Of a stretch of 64,000 nucleotides of DNA, positions 37,463-50,506 are shown in pieces (position 1 is the first letter of the stretch; each line of letters begins with the position of its first letter). The stretch covers positions 31,728 through 95,727 of the forward strand of contig NZ_FOKR01000018.1 in the NCBI RefSeq assembly GCF_900112195.1. Reading direction: 5' to 3'. This stretch comes from Butyrivibrio sp. YAB3001 (GTDB taxonomy: Bacteria; Bacillota; Clostridia; Lachnospirales; Lachnospiraceae). Below the pieces are notes generated by a model. It was not told the DNA's origin and ran no database searches. It worked only from the letters and a program-made list of their open reading frames with translations. Both the position numbers and the translations under genes were made by a program.

Positions 37463-38914
37463 TTATAAATCTCTTCTTACTCTTTGAAGGTTCTCATCCG
37501 TTTCTTTTAACATTTCACGAAGTGATAGATTATCATCATAACTAAATTCACAGATTGAATATTGAAGATTATTCATATATCTGCTTGGTTCATCTAAGAG
37601 TTTTACATTTTGTGCTGACATTTCCTGCCTAAAATTTTCAGCCTTGGTCTCTTCCTCAGTTATCTGTATAACAGCAAATTCATTACCTCGTATTCGCCCA
37701 TAGATACCGTCGCTAAATACTTCCTCCAAAACCTGAGATACTCTTCTGACAGCTCTGTCGCCTTCTTCATGCCCGTACATCTCATTTATCACTTTTAATG
37801 AATCCATGTAGATATATGCAACTATTGCATATGATCCCGGTCTAAATTTCTCTTTTAACAGATCATAAGCTTTAGCAAAGAATCCTCTTCGGTTAAGACC
37901 ACCGGTAAGATAGTCCTGATCTCCAATGTGATCAAGTACTGAATCATCTCTTGCAAGTTCTTCCTGAACTTCATAGAGCTCTTCATTTTTCTTTTTAAGT
38001 TCTTTTTCCAGATATGATACTCTTGAAACTCCTGTCAAAAGACTTGTAAGACAGTCAAAAAAGTAATCAGATAGCATATTCTTGGTGAAGTCAGTTATTA
38101 CAAGACCAAGCTGATACTCACCTACAAAGAGGCTTCCGGCAATAAGAATTGACGGCTTATCTGCTGTAACATTTTTGATAATGTGATCAGTCCATATTTT
38201 TCTGTCACTATCAGAATAATCCGTTATAACACCATCAGCCATATTTGATTTAATAACAATGCTGTCTGGCCTTGCCCACCAATATTTAACAGTGTTATTG
38301 ATTTTCTTATCATATAACATTACAGAAAAATTCTTAATATCTTCACACGCAAGTTCCTGTGCAAAGGCATCATAAGCTTTTTCTGAAGGATATTTTTTAT
38401 GAAGTGTTTTATAACCTAATTTTGCAAGACAGGACATTCCTTCATTATCTTCAGTATAGACAAAATCTATATTCCTAAGCTCTGATTTTTCAGGAAGTTT
38501 TTTAGTGGATGCATAATGAATTGCATCTACTACAGCTTCATATCCAAGCTGTTCAAAACCTTCTTTTTCAACATCAACTTCATTTATTGAAGTAAAACCT
38601 TCCTGCTCGCTTAGAGTTAGGAGAGGAGTATTGGAAAATTTATTTAAAAATGCTTCTCTTTTTAAAATTGGAGCATTTTTACCAATTCTCTCAATATCGA
38701 CTATTATCGCATCAAAACTAAAATCTACAGCATAATCAAAAACTGATAAATACTGATAGTCGTATAAATTTGTCTCAGTTTCATCTGAAACCAGGTACTT
38801 ACCAGGCATGATACATAACGTAATATCATTATCTTTTGCTGCCTGGTATGCACCGACACAAATCTTTTTAACCTCTTTATCTTCTAATTCCGAAACTAAT
38901 AGTCCGATATTCAT
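37463..38914 (-). CDS. substrate-binding-protein-like fusion to a degenerate GGDEF domain
   Basis: The 483-residue protein has no signal peptide. Residues 1-270 resemble a periplasmic-binding-protein/LacI-type sensor fold (MNIGLLVSELEDKEVKKICVG start), a coiled-coil linker follows (about 300-330, LEKELKKKNEELYEVQEEL), then a GGDEF domain (about 335-480: DYLTGGLNRRGFF, YMDSLKVINEMYGHEEGD). The active-site loop reads RGNEF instead of GGDEF: the first Gly and the Asp are changed, the Glu is kept. Diguanylate cyclase activity is therefore doubtful; it may bind GTP or c-di-GMP or act through partners. It follows gyrA by 22 bases and is probably co-transcribed. Confidence 0.85.
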   Translation of the reverse strand: MNIGLLVSELEDKEVKKICVGAYQAAKDNDITLCIMPGKYLVSDETETNLYDYQYLSVFDYAVDFSFDAIIVDIERIGKNAPILKREAFLNKFSNTPLLTLSEQEGFTSINEVDVEKEGFEQLGYEAVVDAIHYASTKKLPEKSELRNIDFVYTEDNEGMSCLAKLGYKTLHKKYPSEKAYDAFAQELACEDIKNFSVMLYDKKINNTVKYWWARPDSIVIKSNMADGVITDYSDSDRKIWTDHIIKNVTADKPSILIAGSLFVGEYQLGLVITDFTKNMLSDYFFDCLTSLLTGVSRVSYLEKELKKKNEELYEVQEELARDDSVLDHIGDQDYLTGGLNRRGFFAKAYDLLKEKFRPGSYAIVAYIYMDSLKVINEMYGHEEGDRAVRRVSQVLEEVFSDGIYGRIRGNEFAVIQITEEETKAENFRQEMSAQNVKLLDEPSRYMNNLQYSICEFSYDDNLSLREMLKETDENLQRVRRDL

Positions 38915-38936
38915 TGACCCCTCATTTGCCCCTAAT

Positions 38937-41492
38937 TTAATCTTCCTCTATTTCTTCAGGTACATCATCTATATTATCGATATCATGATCACCATCAGAA
39001 ATCTTTTCTCTTACCTTAGCAATCTGTGCAACCGTTACACCCTTATCAAGATTGATCATCTTAACACCTGATGTAACTCGTCCATGAACAGTAATCTCAT
39101 CCATTCTAAGCTGAATAATGATACCTGCATTAGTTATCATCATGATTTCATTGTCATCATTTACAGCCTTAACACCGATTACATTTCCGGTCTTTTCTGT
39201 AATCTTATAGCACTTAACACCTTTACCGCCTCTGAACTGGCTATGGAACTCATCGAGTGTTGTTCTCTTTCCATATCCTTTTTCAGAAACTATAAGAAGT
39301 GAATCCCCCTGTGTATTTAACTGCATTCCAACAATTTCATCTGTATCATCAAGCATCATTCCTCTAACACCTATAGAGGATCTGCCAGTTGAACGAACAT
39401 CGTTTTCATCAAAGTGAATACACATTCCATTCTTAGTTACCAAAAATACTTCTGCATCTTTAGTAACTGTCTTAACTTCTATAAGCTCATCATCATCTCT
39501 AAGGCTGATAGCAGCAAGTCCTGTCTTTCTAACATTTGAAAACTCAGTAATAGGTGTCTTTTTAACAGTACCTTTTTTGGTAACCATGAAAAGACTCTTT
39601 TCCTCATCTTCAAATCCCTTTACAGGAATCATTGCAGATATCTTTTCTCCCGGCGCAAGCTGTAGAAGATTAACAATTGCCATTCCTCTTGATGTTCTTG
39701 AAGCTTCCGGAATCTGATAAGCTTTAAGCCTGTAAACTCGACCTGTATTTGTAAAGAACATTATGTAATTATGAGTTGTGGTCATAAGGATATCTTCAAC
39801 AAAATCATTTTCTATTGTTGTGATTCCCTTAATTCCCTTACCACCACGGTTTTGTGACTTAAAGTTATCAATTGACATTCTCTTGATATAGCCAAGATTT
39901 GTCATTGCTATTACTGTATTTACGTTTGGTATAAGGTCCTCTGTATCTATATCAGAGTCATCATGTCCAATCTGTGATTTTCTGTCATCACCATATTTAT
40001 CTTTTATCTCAGTAATCTCAGTTCTAATTACTCCGAGAAGTAATTTCTCATCAGCAAGAATAGCTTTTAACTCCTCGATTTTCTTTAAAAGCTCTGCATG
40101 TTCCTGCTCAAGCTTATCTCTTTCCAAGCCTGTCAGAGTACGAAGTCTCATGTCAACAATAGCCTGTGCCTGAATGTCAGTGAGACCAAATCTGCTCATC
40201 AACTGTTCTTTTGCAATAGCTACTGTTTCACTGCCTCTGATAATCTTTATGACTTCATCGATATTATCAAGAGCTATGAGCAAGCCTTCTAAGATGTGAT
40301 TTCTTTCTTCTGCCTTATTAAGATCATATTTTGTTCTTCTTGTTACAACTTCTTCCTGATGCTTGATATAATGCTTAAGCATCTCTGTGATACTAAGTAC
40401 CTTAGGTTCATTGTTAACAAGAGCAAGCATTATGATTCCGAAAGAATCCTGCATCTGTGTATGCTTATAAAGCTTATTAAGCATTATATTAGGATTTACA
40501 TCATTTCTAAGTTCAATGACAACCCTCATACCTTCTCTGTCAGATTCGTCGCGAAGGGCAGTAATACCATCAAGCTTTTTGAGTTTAACAAGTTCTGCTA
40601 TCTTTGAAATCATGTTAGCCTTATTAACCAGATATGGAAGTTCAGTAACTACAATCCTGTTCTTACCATTCTGCATAGGCTCTATGTTTGTTACGGCTCT
40701 TACTACAACCTTACCACGTCCGGTTCTGTATGCCTCTTCAGCTCCTCTGGTTCCTAAGATAATACCACCGGTTGGAAAATCAGGTGCCTTAACAATATCA
40801 AGAATTTCTTCAATCTCAGTTTCTCTATCCTCAAGAACCCTGTTATCAATCATCTTGACTACAGCATTTATGACTTCTCTCAAATTATGAGGTGGAATGT
40901 TTGTCGCCATACCAACAGCGATACCTGTTGTACCATTTACCAAAAGGTTAGGATATCTACTTGGTAGGATAGAAGGCTCTTTTTCTGTTTCATCAAAGTT
41001 AGGTACAAAGTCTACTGTATCTTTATTGATATCAGCTATCATCTCCATGGAGATTTTAGTAAGTCTTGCCTCTGTATATCGCATGGCAGCTGCACCATCA
41101 CCATCAACAGAACCAAAATTTCCATGTCCGTCTACAAGACAATATCTCATTGACCATGGCTGCGCCATATTTACCAAAGAACCGTAAATTGAACTATCGC
41201 CATGTGGATGATATTTACCCATTGTATCGCCGACGATACGTGCACATTTACGATGTGGCTTATCCGGTCCGTTATTCAGTTCTATCATTGAATATAATAT
41301 TCTTCTTTGAACAGGCTTCAGACCATCTCTTACATCCGGAAGAGCACGTGCTGCAATAACACTCATGGCATAATCTATATAGTCAGATTCCATGGTCTTC
41401 TGAAGATCAACTTCCTTTATTCTGTCAGTAGTAGTTTTATCAAAAACATCATCTGGCATTTCATTATTGTTGATATTGTTATTATCTGCCAT
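38937..41492 (-). CDS. gyrA: DNA gyrase subunit A
   Basis: The 851-residue subunit performs DNA breakage and reunion. The catalytic Tyr is Y139 in [10 protein letters not shown]; the QRDR reads [22 protein letters not shown], with Ser100 conserved (E. coli Ser83) and Gly104 at the E. coli Asp87 position. A gyrase-specific GyrA-box-like [10 protein letters not shown] and C-terminal beta-pinwheel repeats (about 520-830) distinguish it from ParC; the tail is acidic. It lies 123 bases after gyrB on the same strand. Confidence 0.97.
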   Translation of the reverse strand: MADNNNINNNEMPDDVFDKTTTDRIKEVDLQKTMESDYIDYAMSVIAARALPDVRDGLKPVQRRILYSMIELNNGPDKPHRKCARIVGDTMGKYHPHGDSSIYGSLVNMAQPWSMRYCLVDGHGNFGSVDGDGAAAMRYTEARLTKISMEMIADINKDTVDFVPNFDETEKEPSILPSRYPNLLVNGTTGIAVGMATNIPPHNLREVINAVVKMIDNRVLEDRETEIEEILDIVKAPDFPTGGIILGTRGAEEAYRTGRGKVVVRAVTNIEPMQNGKNRIVVTELPYLVNKANMISKIAELVKLKKLDGITALRDESDREGMRVVIELRNDVNPNIMLNKLYKHTQMQDSFGIIMLALVNNEPKVLSITEMLKHYIKHQEEVVTRRTKYDLNKAEERNHILEGLLIALDNIDEVIKIIRGSETVAIAKEQLMSRFGLTDIQAQAIVDMRLRTLTGLERDKLEQEHAELLKKIEELKAILADEKLLLGVIRTEITEIKDKYGDDRKSQIGHDDSDIDTEDLIPNVNTVIAMTNLGYIKRMSIDNFKSQNRGGKGIKGITTIENDFVEDILMTTTHNYIMFFTNTGRVYRLKAYQIPEASRTSRGMAIVNLLQLAPGEKISAMIPVKGFEDEEKSLFMVTKKGTVKKTPITEFSNVRKTGLAAISLRDDDELIEVKTVTKDAEVFLVTKNGMCIHFDENDVRSTGRSSIGVRGMMLDDTDEIVGMQLNTQGDSLLIVSEKGYGKRTTLDEFHSQFRGGKGVKCYKITEKTGNVIGVKAVNDDNEIMMITNAGIIIQLRMDEITVHGRVTSGVKMINLDKGVTVAQIAKVREKISDGDHDIDNIDDVPEEIEED

Positions 41493-41615
41493 TATATTTT
41501 TCCTTTTTTATGACTTATGTTTTTTATTTGATCATAAATTTATTAGTTTTTCATTTATATAACAACTAATAATATGATCAAATTATATTTTTTGATTCAC
41601 ATTATGCATGATTAA

Positions 41616-44687
<3,072 letters not shown>

Positions 44688-44691
<4 letters not shown>

Positions 44692-44903
44692 TTCTCTATC
44701 TTTACCTGAGTTCCATCGTATTCAAAGATGTCACCATCATATAATTTACGACCGCGTCTTTCTTCTACCTCTCCATTGACCTTTACCAAGCCGGAAAGAA
44801 TATCATTCTTAGCTTCAACTCCTGTTCCTTCAAGACCGGCCTTTTTTAAAGCCTGTCCAAGTTTAATAAAATCATCACCTTCGCGGAGTTTAATTATTTC
44901 CAT
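44688..44903 (-). CDS. yaaA: S4-domain RNA-binding protein YaaA
   Basis: The 71-residue protein is a single S4 domain (FIKLGQALKKAGLEGTGVEA, VKVNGEVEERRGRKLYDGD). It is the conserved small gene between dnaN and recF in Firmicutes and is named YaaA/RlbA there; its exact task, perhaps in ribosome maturation, is not settled. ATG 44903 with AAGGA nine bases before it is chosen over an upstream frame extension. Confidence 0.92.
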
Positions 44904-44966
44904 TTTTACTAATCCTTTTTTATAAAAATATATCAATCAAAAGAAAAAATTATAGTAATACTAAGC

Positions 44967-46076
44967 TCAATCAACTGTAGTAAAGTTTACAGGAAGCACG
45001 AGATAAGTATAGGTTGAGTCCTTATCCCTAAGGAAACATGGTGCCTTTGGATTTACAAGATAAATCTCAACAATTTCATCTTCAATTGCTCTTAGCGCAT
45101 CAATAAGAAACTTGGGGTTAAAACCAATCATAAGATCTTTACCCTGCTTATCAATATCTATTTCTTCATCCATACTTCCTATTGCTGAATTGATCTTAAG
45201 TTCCATTTTTCCTTCAGTAATAGCTATGATAACAGGCTTTTTATCGCCTTCTTTAACAAGTAATGTTGCACGATCAATACATTCAAGTAATTCTTTTCTG
45301 TTGACACTTATCTTGGTCTCATAATCACTTGAAAGCATCTGATCGATGCTGAAATATTCACCTTCTATAAGACGTGATACTACTGTAGTTTTTTCAAACT
45401 CAAAAAGAATATGCTTATCTGTAAAGAATATACTTACTATTTTTTCAGTATTATCTCCAAGAATTTTGCTTATCTCACCAAGTGTTTTTCCTGGAACAAT
45501 AACCTTCTTGTAATTAAAATTACCATTGAGCTTTACTTTTCTGATAGATATTCTATGTCCATCCAAAGCTACAAGCTTTAAGTTTTCTCCATCAACTTCA
45601 AAAAGTTCTCCGCCCATCATTTTGTTGGCATCATTTTCCGCAATTGAGAATATTGTTTTTTGAATAACATTCTTAAGTGTATATTGAGAAATATTAACGC
45701 CATCTATCTTTTCAATCGATGGGAGATGAGTGAAGTCATCGCCTTTTCTTCCAATAAGATTAAATTTTGCTTTTTCGCAACTGATCGTCACCTTATTGTT
45801 GCTATCAGATTCTATAGTTACATCATTATCTGGGAGCTTACGGATAATATCAACCAATAACTTGGCATCTATTGCTATGTAGCCTCTTTCTAAAATGTTA
45901 CCTTCTACTATTGTCTGTATACCAAGTTCCATGTCATTTGCTATGAACTTAATTATTCCTTCTGTAACATCTATAAAAATACATTCAAGAATAGACATGG
46001 TAGTTTTGGAAGGTACAGCTTTTGAAACAATCTGTAATCCATTTACAAGATTAGTTTTTGAGCAAACGAATTTCAT
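44967..46076 (-). CDS. dnaN: DNA polymerase III beta sliding clamp
   Basis: The 369-residue clamp has three repeated domains; typical segments are MKFVCSKTNLVNGLQIVSKAV, IAIDAKLLVDIIRKLPD, LVALDGHRIS and C-terminal YLVLPVNF. It holds the replicase on DNA. It lies 416 bases after dnaA, with DnaA boxes in the spacer, and AAGGGAG in front of its ATG. Confidence 0.97.
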   Translation of the reverse strand: MKFVCSKTNLVNGLQIVSKAVPSKTTMSILECIFIDVTEGIIKFIANDMELGIQTIVEGNILERGYIAIDAKLLVDIIRKLPDNDVTIESDSNNKVTISCEKAKFNLIGRKGDDFTHLPSIEKIDGVNISQYTLKNVIQKTIFSIAENDANKMMGGELFEVDGENLKLVALDGHRISIRKVKLNGNFNYKKVIVPGKTLGEISKILGDNTEKIVSIFFTDKHILFEFEKTTVVSRLIEGEYFSIDQMLSSDYETKISVNRKELLECIDRATLLVKEGDKKPVIIAITEGKMELKINSAIGSMDEEIDIDKQGKDLMIGFNPKFLIDALRAIEDEIVEIYLVNPKAPCFLRDKDSTYTYLVLPVNFTTVD

Positions 46077-46492
46077 TTAATAATTTACTCCCTTCGCGTG
46101 CGTAAATATAAAATAATTATTAATTAATAATAAAAGTATTAATAATAGCTGTTGATAAGTGTAAAACCTATTCCATTATACAATTTATGCGGCTTTTTTA
46201 CAAATTTTTGGTTGTTGAAAACAAAAAAAATGGTGTTGAAAATTAAAAAGTTATAAACAAGGCAAATTTTAGCAAATGAGATATAAAAAATATATCCACC
46301 CTTAATTCACATGTTATCCCCCGATTAATCACAAGTTTTCAAGATAGTTATCCACATTTTGTGGATAACTATTCATTTTTTGTAGATAAAGTGTAAAAAT
46401 AATATAAAGTCTATAATTATTTATTCTCTGACAGGGGATAACTTTTATTGTTACGCTAAGAATAGGTAACAATAATAATATATGTCTACATA
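46077..46492. other. oriC sub-region between dnaA and dnaN
   Basis: This 416-base AT-rich spacer has a perfect inverted pair of DnaA boxes, TTATCCACA at 46348-46356 and TGTGGATAA at 46360-46368, within a 23-base palindrome (46347-46369). One-mismatch boxes are TGTTGATAA (46150-46158), TTAATCACA (46325-46333) and TGTAGATAA (46381-46389). A second palindrome, TTATTGTTAC/GTAACAATAA with an 11-base loop, lies at 46445-46475. Such a box cluster after dnaA matches the downstream half of a bipartite Firmicute origin; the pair may also regulate dnaN. Confidence 0.8.
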
Positions 46493-47884
46493 TTATAAGG
46501 AAGGATTGAGTTTCTTCATTATAATATCTATGTTTTTTATAAGCTCATCATCGAATGTTATCTGTTTCTTTATTTTGTTTATTCCACTCATTACTGTAGT
46601 ATGATCTTTTTTACCAAGTAGTTTACCGATTTCTTCCAGCGAAGCATCAGTGTGTTCTCTGCAGAGATACATAATTACCTGTCTTGGAAGTACAATCTCA
46701 GAATTTCTCTTCTTAGAAAAGATATCTTCTTTCTTGGCACTATATTGTTCACATACAGTATCTATTATTAATTGTGGAGTAATTACTTTGGATTTATCAG
46801 GATAAATAATATCCTTTAAAGCTTCCATAGCAATATCCAATGTAATATCAACGTTATTAAGTCTTGAGTAAGCAATGATTTTATTGAATGCGCCCTCTAA
46901 TTCTCTGATGTTTGATTTGATATTTGTAGCTATATAATTTATTACTTCATCGTCTATATTTCTATGTTGTTCTTTAGCATTTTCACGCAGGATTGCCATT
47001 CTGGTCTCATAATCAGGAGATTGTATATCTGCAATAAGACCCATTTCAAATCTAGATCTTAATCTTTCTTCAAGTGTTTCCATTTCTTTTGGTGGTTTAT
47101 CAGATGACAGGATTACCTGTTTACCTGCCTGATGTAACTCATTAAAGGTATGGAAAAATTCTTCCTGTGTTGATTCTTTTCCTATAATAAACTGAACGTC
47201 ATCGACCATAAGAACATCTACGGTTCTGTATTTTTCACGAAGCTTTGCAGTTTTACCGCCTCGGATAGATTCGATAACTTCATTAGTAAACTGTTCGGAA
47301 GTAACATAAAGAACTTTTGCATTGTGGTTTTCTTCCAAAATAAAGTGACCAATTGAATGCATTAAGTGAGTCTTTCCAAGTCCAGGTCCACCATATAAGA
47401 AGAGTGGGTTATAAGTAATTCCCGGAGACTCCGCTACAGCTAATGAAGCTGAATGAGCAAATTTATTATTACTACCTACGACAAAAGTATCAAATCTATA
47501 TTTTGGATTAAGATTTGATCTATCATAGTTAATACTGTTTGAAAACTGAGGTTGCTGCTCATTTTTAACTTCATTTTCATCTGTTTCTTCATTATTAATA
47601 ATATCTTTCGATAAAATAAATTCTACTTCGAATTCATCTTCTAGAAACTCAGAAATTGAAACTTTGAAAAATATCATATAGTTCTTACTTATATATGAAA
47701 GAGCAACCGGATTATCCTGTGGAATTAGAATAGTAACAGTATTATTCTCTACTTTATAAATGGTAAGAGGTTCAATCCAGGTTCTATAAGAAATATCAGT
47801 GATACCTGATTCTATTCTTATTTGTTTTTTGATGATATCCCAATTAGATTTTAATTTGTTTGTAATTACATTAGATGATTGCAT
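46493..47884 (-). CDS. dnaA: chromosomal replication initiator DnaA
   Basis: The 463-residue initiator has domain I (residues 1-85), a Asn/Glu-rich linker, the AAA+ domain (FVVGSNNKFAHSASLAV, Walker A GGPGLGKTHL, Walker B VLMVDDVQF, arginine-finger region LRSRFEMG) and the domain IV signature CREHTDASLEEIGKLLGKKDHTTV, which binds DnaA boxes. ATG 47884 follows GGGAG by 8 bases and is preferred over an extension of five codons. DnaA boxes lie on both sides of the gene. Confidence 0.98.
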   Translation of the reverse strand: MQSSNVITNKLKSNWDIIKKQIRIESGITDISYRTWIEPLTIYKVENNTVTILIPQDNPVALSYISKNYMIFFKVSISEFLEDEFEVEFILSKDIINNEETDENEVKNEQQPQFSNSINYDRSNLNPKYRFDTFVVGSNNKFAHSASLAVAESPGITYNPLFLYGGPGLGKTHLMHSIGHFILEENHNAKVLYVTSEQFTNEVIESIRGGKTAKLREKYRTVDVLMVDDVQFIIGKESTQEEFFHTFNELHQAGKQVILSSDKPPKEMETLEERLRSRFEMGLIADIQSPDYETRMAILRENAKEQHRNIDDEVINYIATNIKSNIRELEGAFNKIIAYSRLNNVDITLDIAMEALKDIIYPDKSKVITPQLIIDTVCEQYSAKKEDIFSKKRNSEIVLPRQVIMYLCREHTDASLEEIGKLLGKKDHTTVMSGINKIKKQITFDDELIKNIDIIMKKLNPSL

Positions 47885-48278
47885 GAAAAAAACTCCCAAA
47901 AATGCATAATTTTAGACTTTAACTATTTTATATTAATTAGATTTAAATATCAAACAGATGTGTATATGTGGATAACTTTATTTTTTTACACTAAAAAATA
48001 AGTCATTGTGGATAAGTGTGTATTTATCCACTTTAAACTATCTACCGTTATAATTCGCATAAATACTGGACTTTGTAAAAGTTATAAACTAATAATAAAC
48101 TTTGTTATCCACAAATTTTTAAATTAATGTGGATAAAATCAGGTATATGTGATTAATCAACATATTATCCACAAAATCAACATTTTGCTGTGGAAAACTT
48201 TTTAAAATACAACATATTGTTATCAATTTTTTGAAAAAAATTATGTATTTTATTTTTGATTTTATGGCGTTTTATGGC
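47885..48278. other. origin of replication (oriC) between dnaA and rpmH
   Basis: Five perfect DnaA boxes occur: TGTGGATAA at 47967-47975, 48007-48015 and 48128-48136, and TTATCCACA at 48105-48113 and 48165-48173. One-mismatch boxes are at 48024-48032 (TTATCCACT) and 48189-48197 (TGTGGAAAA). After the last box comes a very A/T-rich stretch (48198-48265), the likely unwinding element, ahead of the rpmH promoter. Location between divergent dnaA and rpmH is the conserved Firmicute position. Confidence 0.93.
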
Positions 48279-48307
48279 TTGACTGCTGCGTTTTTATTTA
48301 TTATAAT
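48279..48307 (+). promoter_or_regulatory. promoter of rpmH operon
   Basis: TTGACT (48279-48284), 17-base spacer, perfect TATAAT (48302-48307), about 100 bases before rpmH. Confidence 0.85.
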
Positions 48308-48409
48308 TATAAAGATTTTTTCCACACATGGATGCAATCAATGATCATTAAAAAATGATTATCTACTTTAAATTTTGATTTATAGTTTAAAAAAGGAGGT
48401 GTTTCCATA

Positions 48410-48544
48410 ATGAAAATGACATTCCAGCCTCATAAGCTTCAGAGAGCCAGAGTACACGGCTTCAGAGCAAGAATGGCTACTAAGGGTGGTAGAAAAGTAC
48501 TTGCTGCTAGAAGAGCAAAGGGAAGAAAGAGATTATCAGCATGA
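48410..48544 (+). CDS. rpmH: 50S ribosomal protein L34
   Basis: The 44-residue basic protein ([20 protein letters not shown] and onward, ending KGRKRLSA) is the complete L34. It starts at ATG 48410 after AAAAGGAGG; a second ATG two codons later (48416) would give the more usual MTFQPHK start and cannot be excluded. It opens the conserved rpmH-rnpA-yidD-yidC-jag cluster beside oriC. Confidence 0.97.
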   Translation: MKMTFQPHKLQRARVHGFRARMATKGGRKVLAARRAKGRKRLSA

Positions 48545-48547
48545 TTT

Positions 48548-48575
48548 AAAGGCCGCAGTTAATGTGGCCTTTTTT
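48548..48575 (+). terminator. terminator/attenuator between rpmH and rnpA
   Basis: AAAGGCC pairs with GGCCTTT, extended by CA/TG, followed by TTTTT. It probably lowers expression of the downstream genes relative to L34. Confidence 0.7.
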
Positions 48576-48598
48576 ACTAGTATTAAAAAGGAAATGAT

Positions 48599-48949
48599 AT
48601 GCTTTTTTCGGAATCATTAAAGAAAACAAGTGATTTTCGCAATGTTTATCAGAACGGCAAAAGTTATGCTAATAAGTTTATAGTTTTATATGTGTGGGAA
48701 AATGGCGGTTCTAATAATAAAATTGGGATATCATGTAGTAAGAAAATAGGGAACAGTGTTGTAAGGCACAGATTTTCAAGACTTGTTCGAGAATCATATC
48801 GATTACATGAAAATGCATTTAATAGTGGTTTGAATGTAGTAATCGTAGCCAGAGCCTGTGCAAGAGATGCAAGTTTTTTTGATATAGAAGAGTCTCTTAT
48901 TAGCCTGGCTGGTAAGGCCCGCATAATAAAAAATGGCGGTATAAGTTAA
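48599..48949 (+). CDS. rnpA: ribonuclease P protein component
   Basis: The 116-residue basic protein helps the catalytic RNA of RNase P mature tRNA 5' ends. It shows [20 protein letters not shown], the [28 protein letters not shown]-like motif (in parts) and a [14 protein letters not shown]-terminal strand. Its stop overlaps the yidD start by one base. Confidence 0.95.
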   Translation: MLFSESLKKTSDFRNVYQNGKSYANKFIVLYVWENGGSNNKIGISCSKKIGNSVVRHRFSRLVRESYRLHENAFNSGLNVVIVARACARDASFFDIEESLISLAGKARIIKNGGIS

Positions 48950-49158
48950 TGAAAAAAATACTTATCTTTTTAATTAAATTTTATAGAAAGTATTTATCTC
49001 CATTAAAAAGAACAAAATGTCCATATATTCCAACTTGTTCTGAGTATGGACTAGAAGCTATAGAAAAGTACGGAGCAATAAAAGGTTCATTATTAGCAGC
49101 TTGGAGAATTCTTAGATGTAATCCATTCTCAAGCGGTGGCTATGATCCTGTTCCGTGA
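48949..49158 (+). CDS. yidD: membrane protein insertion efficiency factor YidD
   Basis: The 69-residue protein has the family core [20 protein letters not shown] and [14 protein letters not shown] with three conserved Cys. An amphipathic N-terminal helix holds it at the membrane, where it aids YidC-dependent insertion. It sits between rnpA and yidC as usual. Confidence 0.95.
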   Translation: MKKILIFLIKFYRKYLSPLKRTKCPYIPTCSEYGLEAIEKYGAIKGSLLAAWRILRCNPFSSGGYDPVP

Positions 49159-49177
49159 ATTTTCAGAGGAGGTTAAT

Positions 49178-50488
49178 TTGTTAGGAGTTTTGTTGACCCA
49201 GTATCAGGGTAAGATTGTTGGTCCAGTAGCTTGGGTTTTAGGTCATTTGATGAATGGCATTTTTAATGCATTAAATGCAATCGGATTACCTAATATTGGT
49301 CTTGCAATTATTATTTTCACAACAGTAATAAATCTTTGTCTTCTTCCTTTAACTTACAAGCAGCAGAAATTCTCCAAGCTTCAGGCTAAAATGAGTCCTG
49401 AACTTAAAGCTATTCAGGAGAAATATAAAGGAAAAAAAGATAACGATTCAATGCTTGCCATGCAGGCAGAAACTAAAGAATTATATGCAAAGTATGGTGT
49501 TTCACAGACAGGTAGCTGTTTACAGCTTTTGATCCAGATGCCTATTTTAGTTGCTCTTTACAGGGTAATTTACTCTATGCCTGCATATGTTACTATTGTA
49601 AGAAATGCTTTTTATCCTTTAGTTGAACAACTTCGTTCTACTTCAGGAGCTGCTGAATTTGTTCAGGGACTTAAGAGTGCTGCAGCTTATTCCAAGCAGT
49701 TTTCAAATGAGCTTTTTACATCAGGAAATGTTCAGTATATTGAGAATACATATATCGATGTTCTCAATAAAGCTTCAACAGCTGATTGGACAAGTCTTTC
49801 TGATAAATTTACTGATCTCTCTTCTTCAATAGATCAGACTTATGCTGCTTTGAGCAGATTTAATAACTTCCTTGGTATGAACATAGGTGATAGTCCTATG
49901 TATATGATCCAGACCGCTTTTACAGATAAGAAGTTTCTTCTTTTATTAGGCGGCATAATGGTTCCTTTCCTTGCTGCATTTACTCAGTGGGTTAACACTA
50001 AGCTGATGCCTCAGACTACTGATCCTAATGCAAAGATTGATCCTAATGATCCTTCTGCTCAGATGCAGCAGTCTATGAAGACTATGAGTATAATGATGCC
50101 ACTTATGTCTGCATTTTTTGCTTTGAGTCTTCCTGCAGGTATGGGTATTTACTGGATTATTGGTGCTGTTATCAGATCTATTCTTCAGATTCTTATCAAT
50201 AAACACATTGATAAAACAGATATTGATGCTGAAATTGCTAAGAATACAGAGAAGTATAAAAAGAAAATGGAGAAAATGAAAACTTCTCCTCAGATGAATA
50301 TGTACGCTAATATGTCTACAAGAAGTATTAGTAGTGCTGCCAAGAACACAACAGTTAAAGATGTTGATGTTGATAAGAAGGTAGCTAAGTCAAGAGAATT
50401 TTATGAGAAGAATAACATAAGAAAAGATTCTCTTTTAGCAAAAGCTAATATGGTAAAAGATTTCAACGAGAATATCAATAAAGAATGA
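49178..50488 (+). CDS. yidC: membrane protein insertase YidC/OxaA
   Basis: The 436-residue insertase has the 60KD_IMP core: TM at about 35-58 (NIGLAIIIFTTVINLCLLPLT with the conserved charged region after it), a cytoplasmic hairpin KMSPELKAIQEKYKGKKD, TGSCLQLLIQMPILVALYRVI, and C-terminal segments with LMSAFFALSLPAGMGIYWII. An insertion of about 90 residues between TM2 and TM3 (residues 150-240) is longer than in Bacillus SpoIIIJ. A basic tail follows. No lipobox is present. TTG at 49178, five bases after AGGAGG, is taken as the start; an upstream GTG at 49136 overlaps yidD. Confidence 0.93.
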   Translation: MLGVLLTQYQGKIVGPVAWVLGHLMNGIFNALNAIGLPNIGLAIIIFTTVINLCLLPLTYKQQKFSKLQAKMSPELKAIQEKYKGKKDNDSMLAMQAETKELYAKYGVSQTGSCLQLLIQMPILVALYRVIYSMPAYVTIVRNAFYPLVEQLRSTSGAAEFVQGLKSAAAYSKQFSNELFTSGNVQYIENTYIDVLNKASTADWTSLSDKFTDLSSSIDQTYAALSRFNNFLGMNIGDSPMYMIQTAFTDKKFLLLLGGIMVPFLAAFTQWVNTKLMPQTTDPNAKIDPNDPSAQMQQSMKTMSIMMPLMSAFFALSLPAGMGIYWIIGAVIRSILQILINKHIDKTDIDAEIAKNTEKYKKKMEKMKTSPQMNMYANMSTRSISSAAKNTTVKDVDVDKKVAKSREFYEKNNIRKDSLLAKANMVKDFNENINKE

Positions 50489-50506
50489 TTTTATGGGGAG
50501 GTTGTA

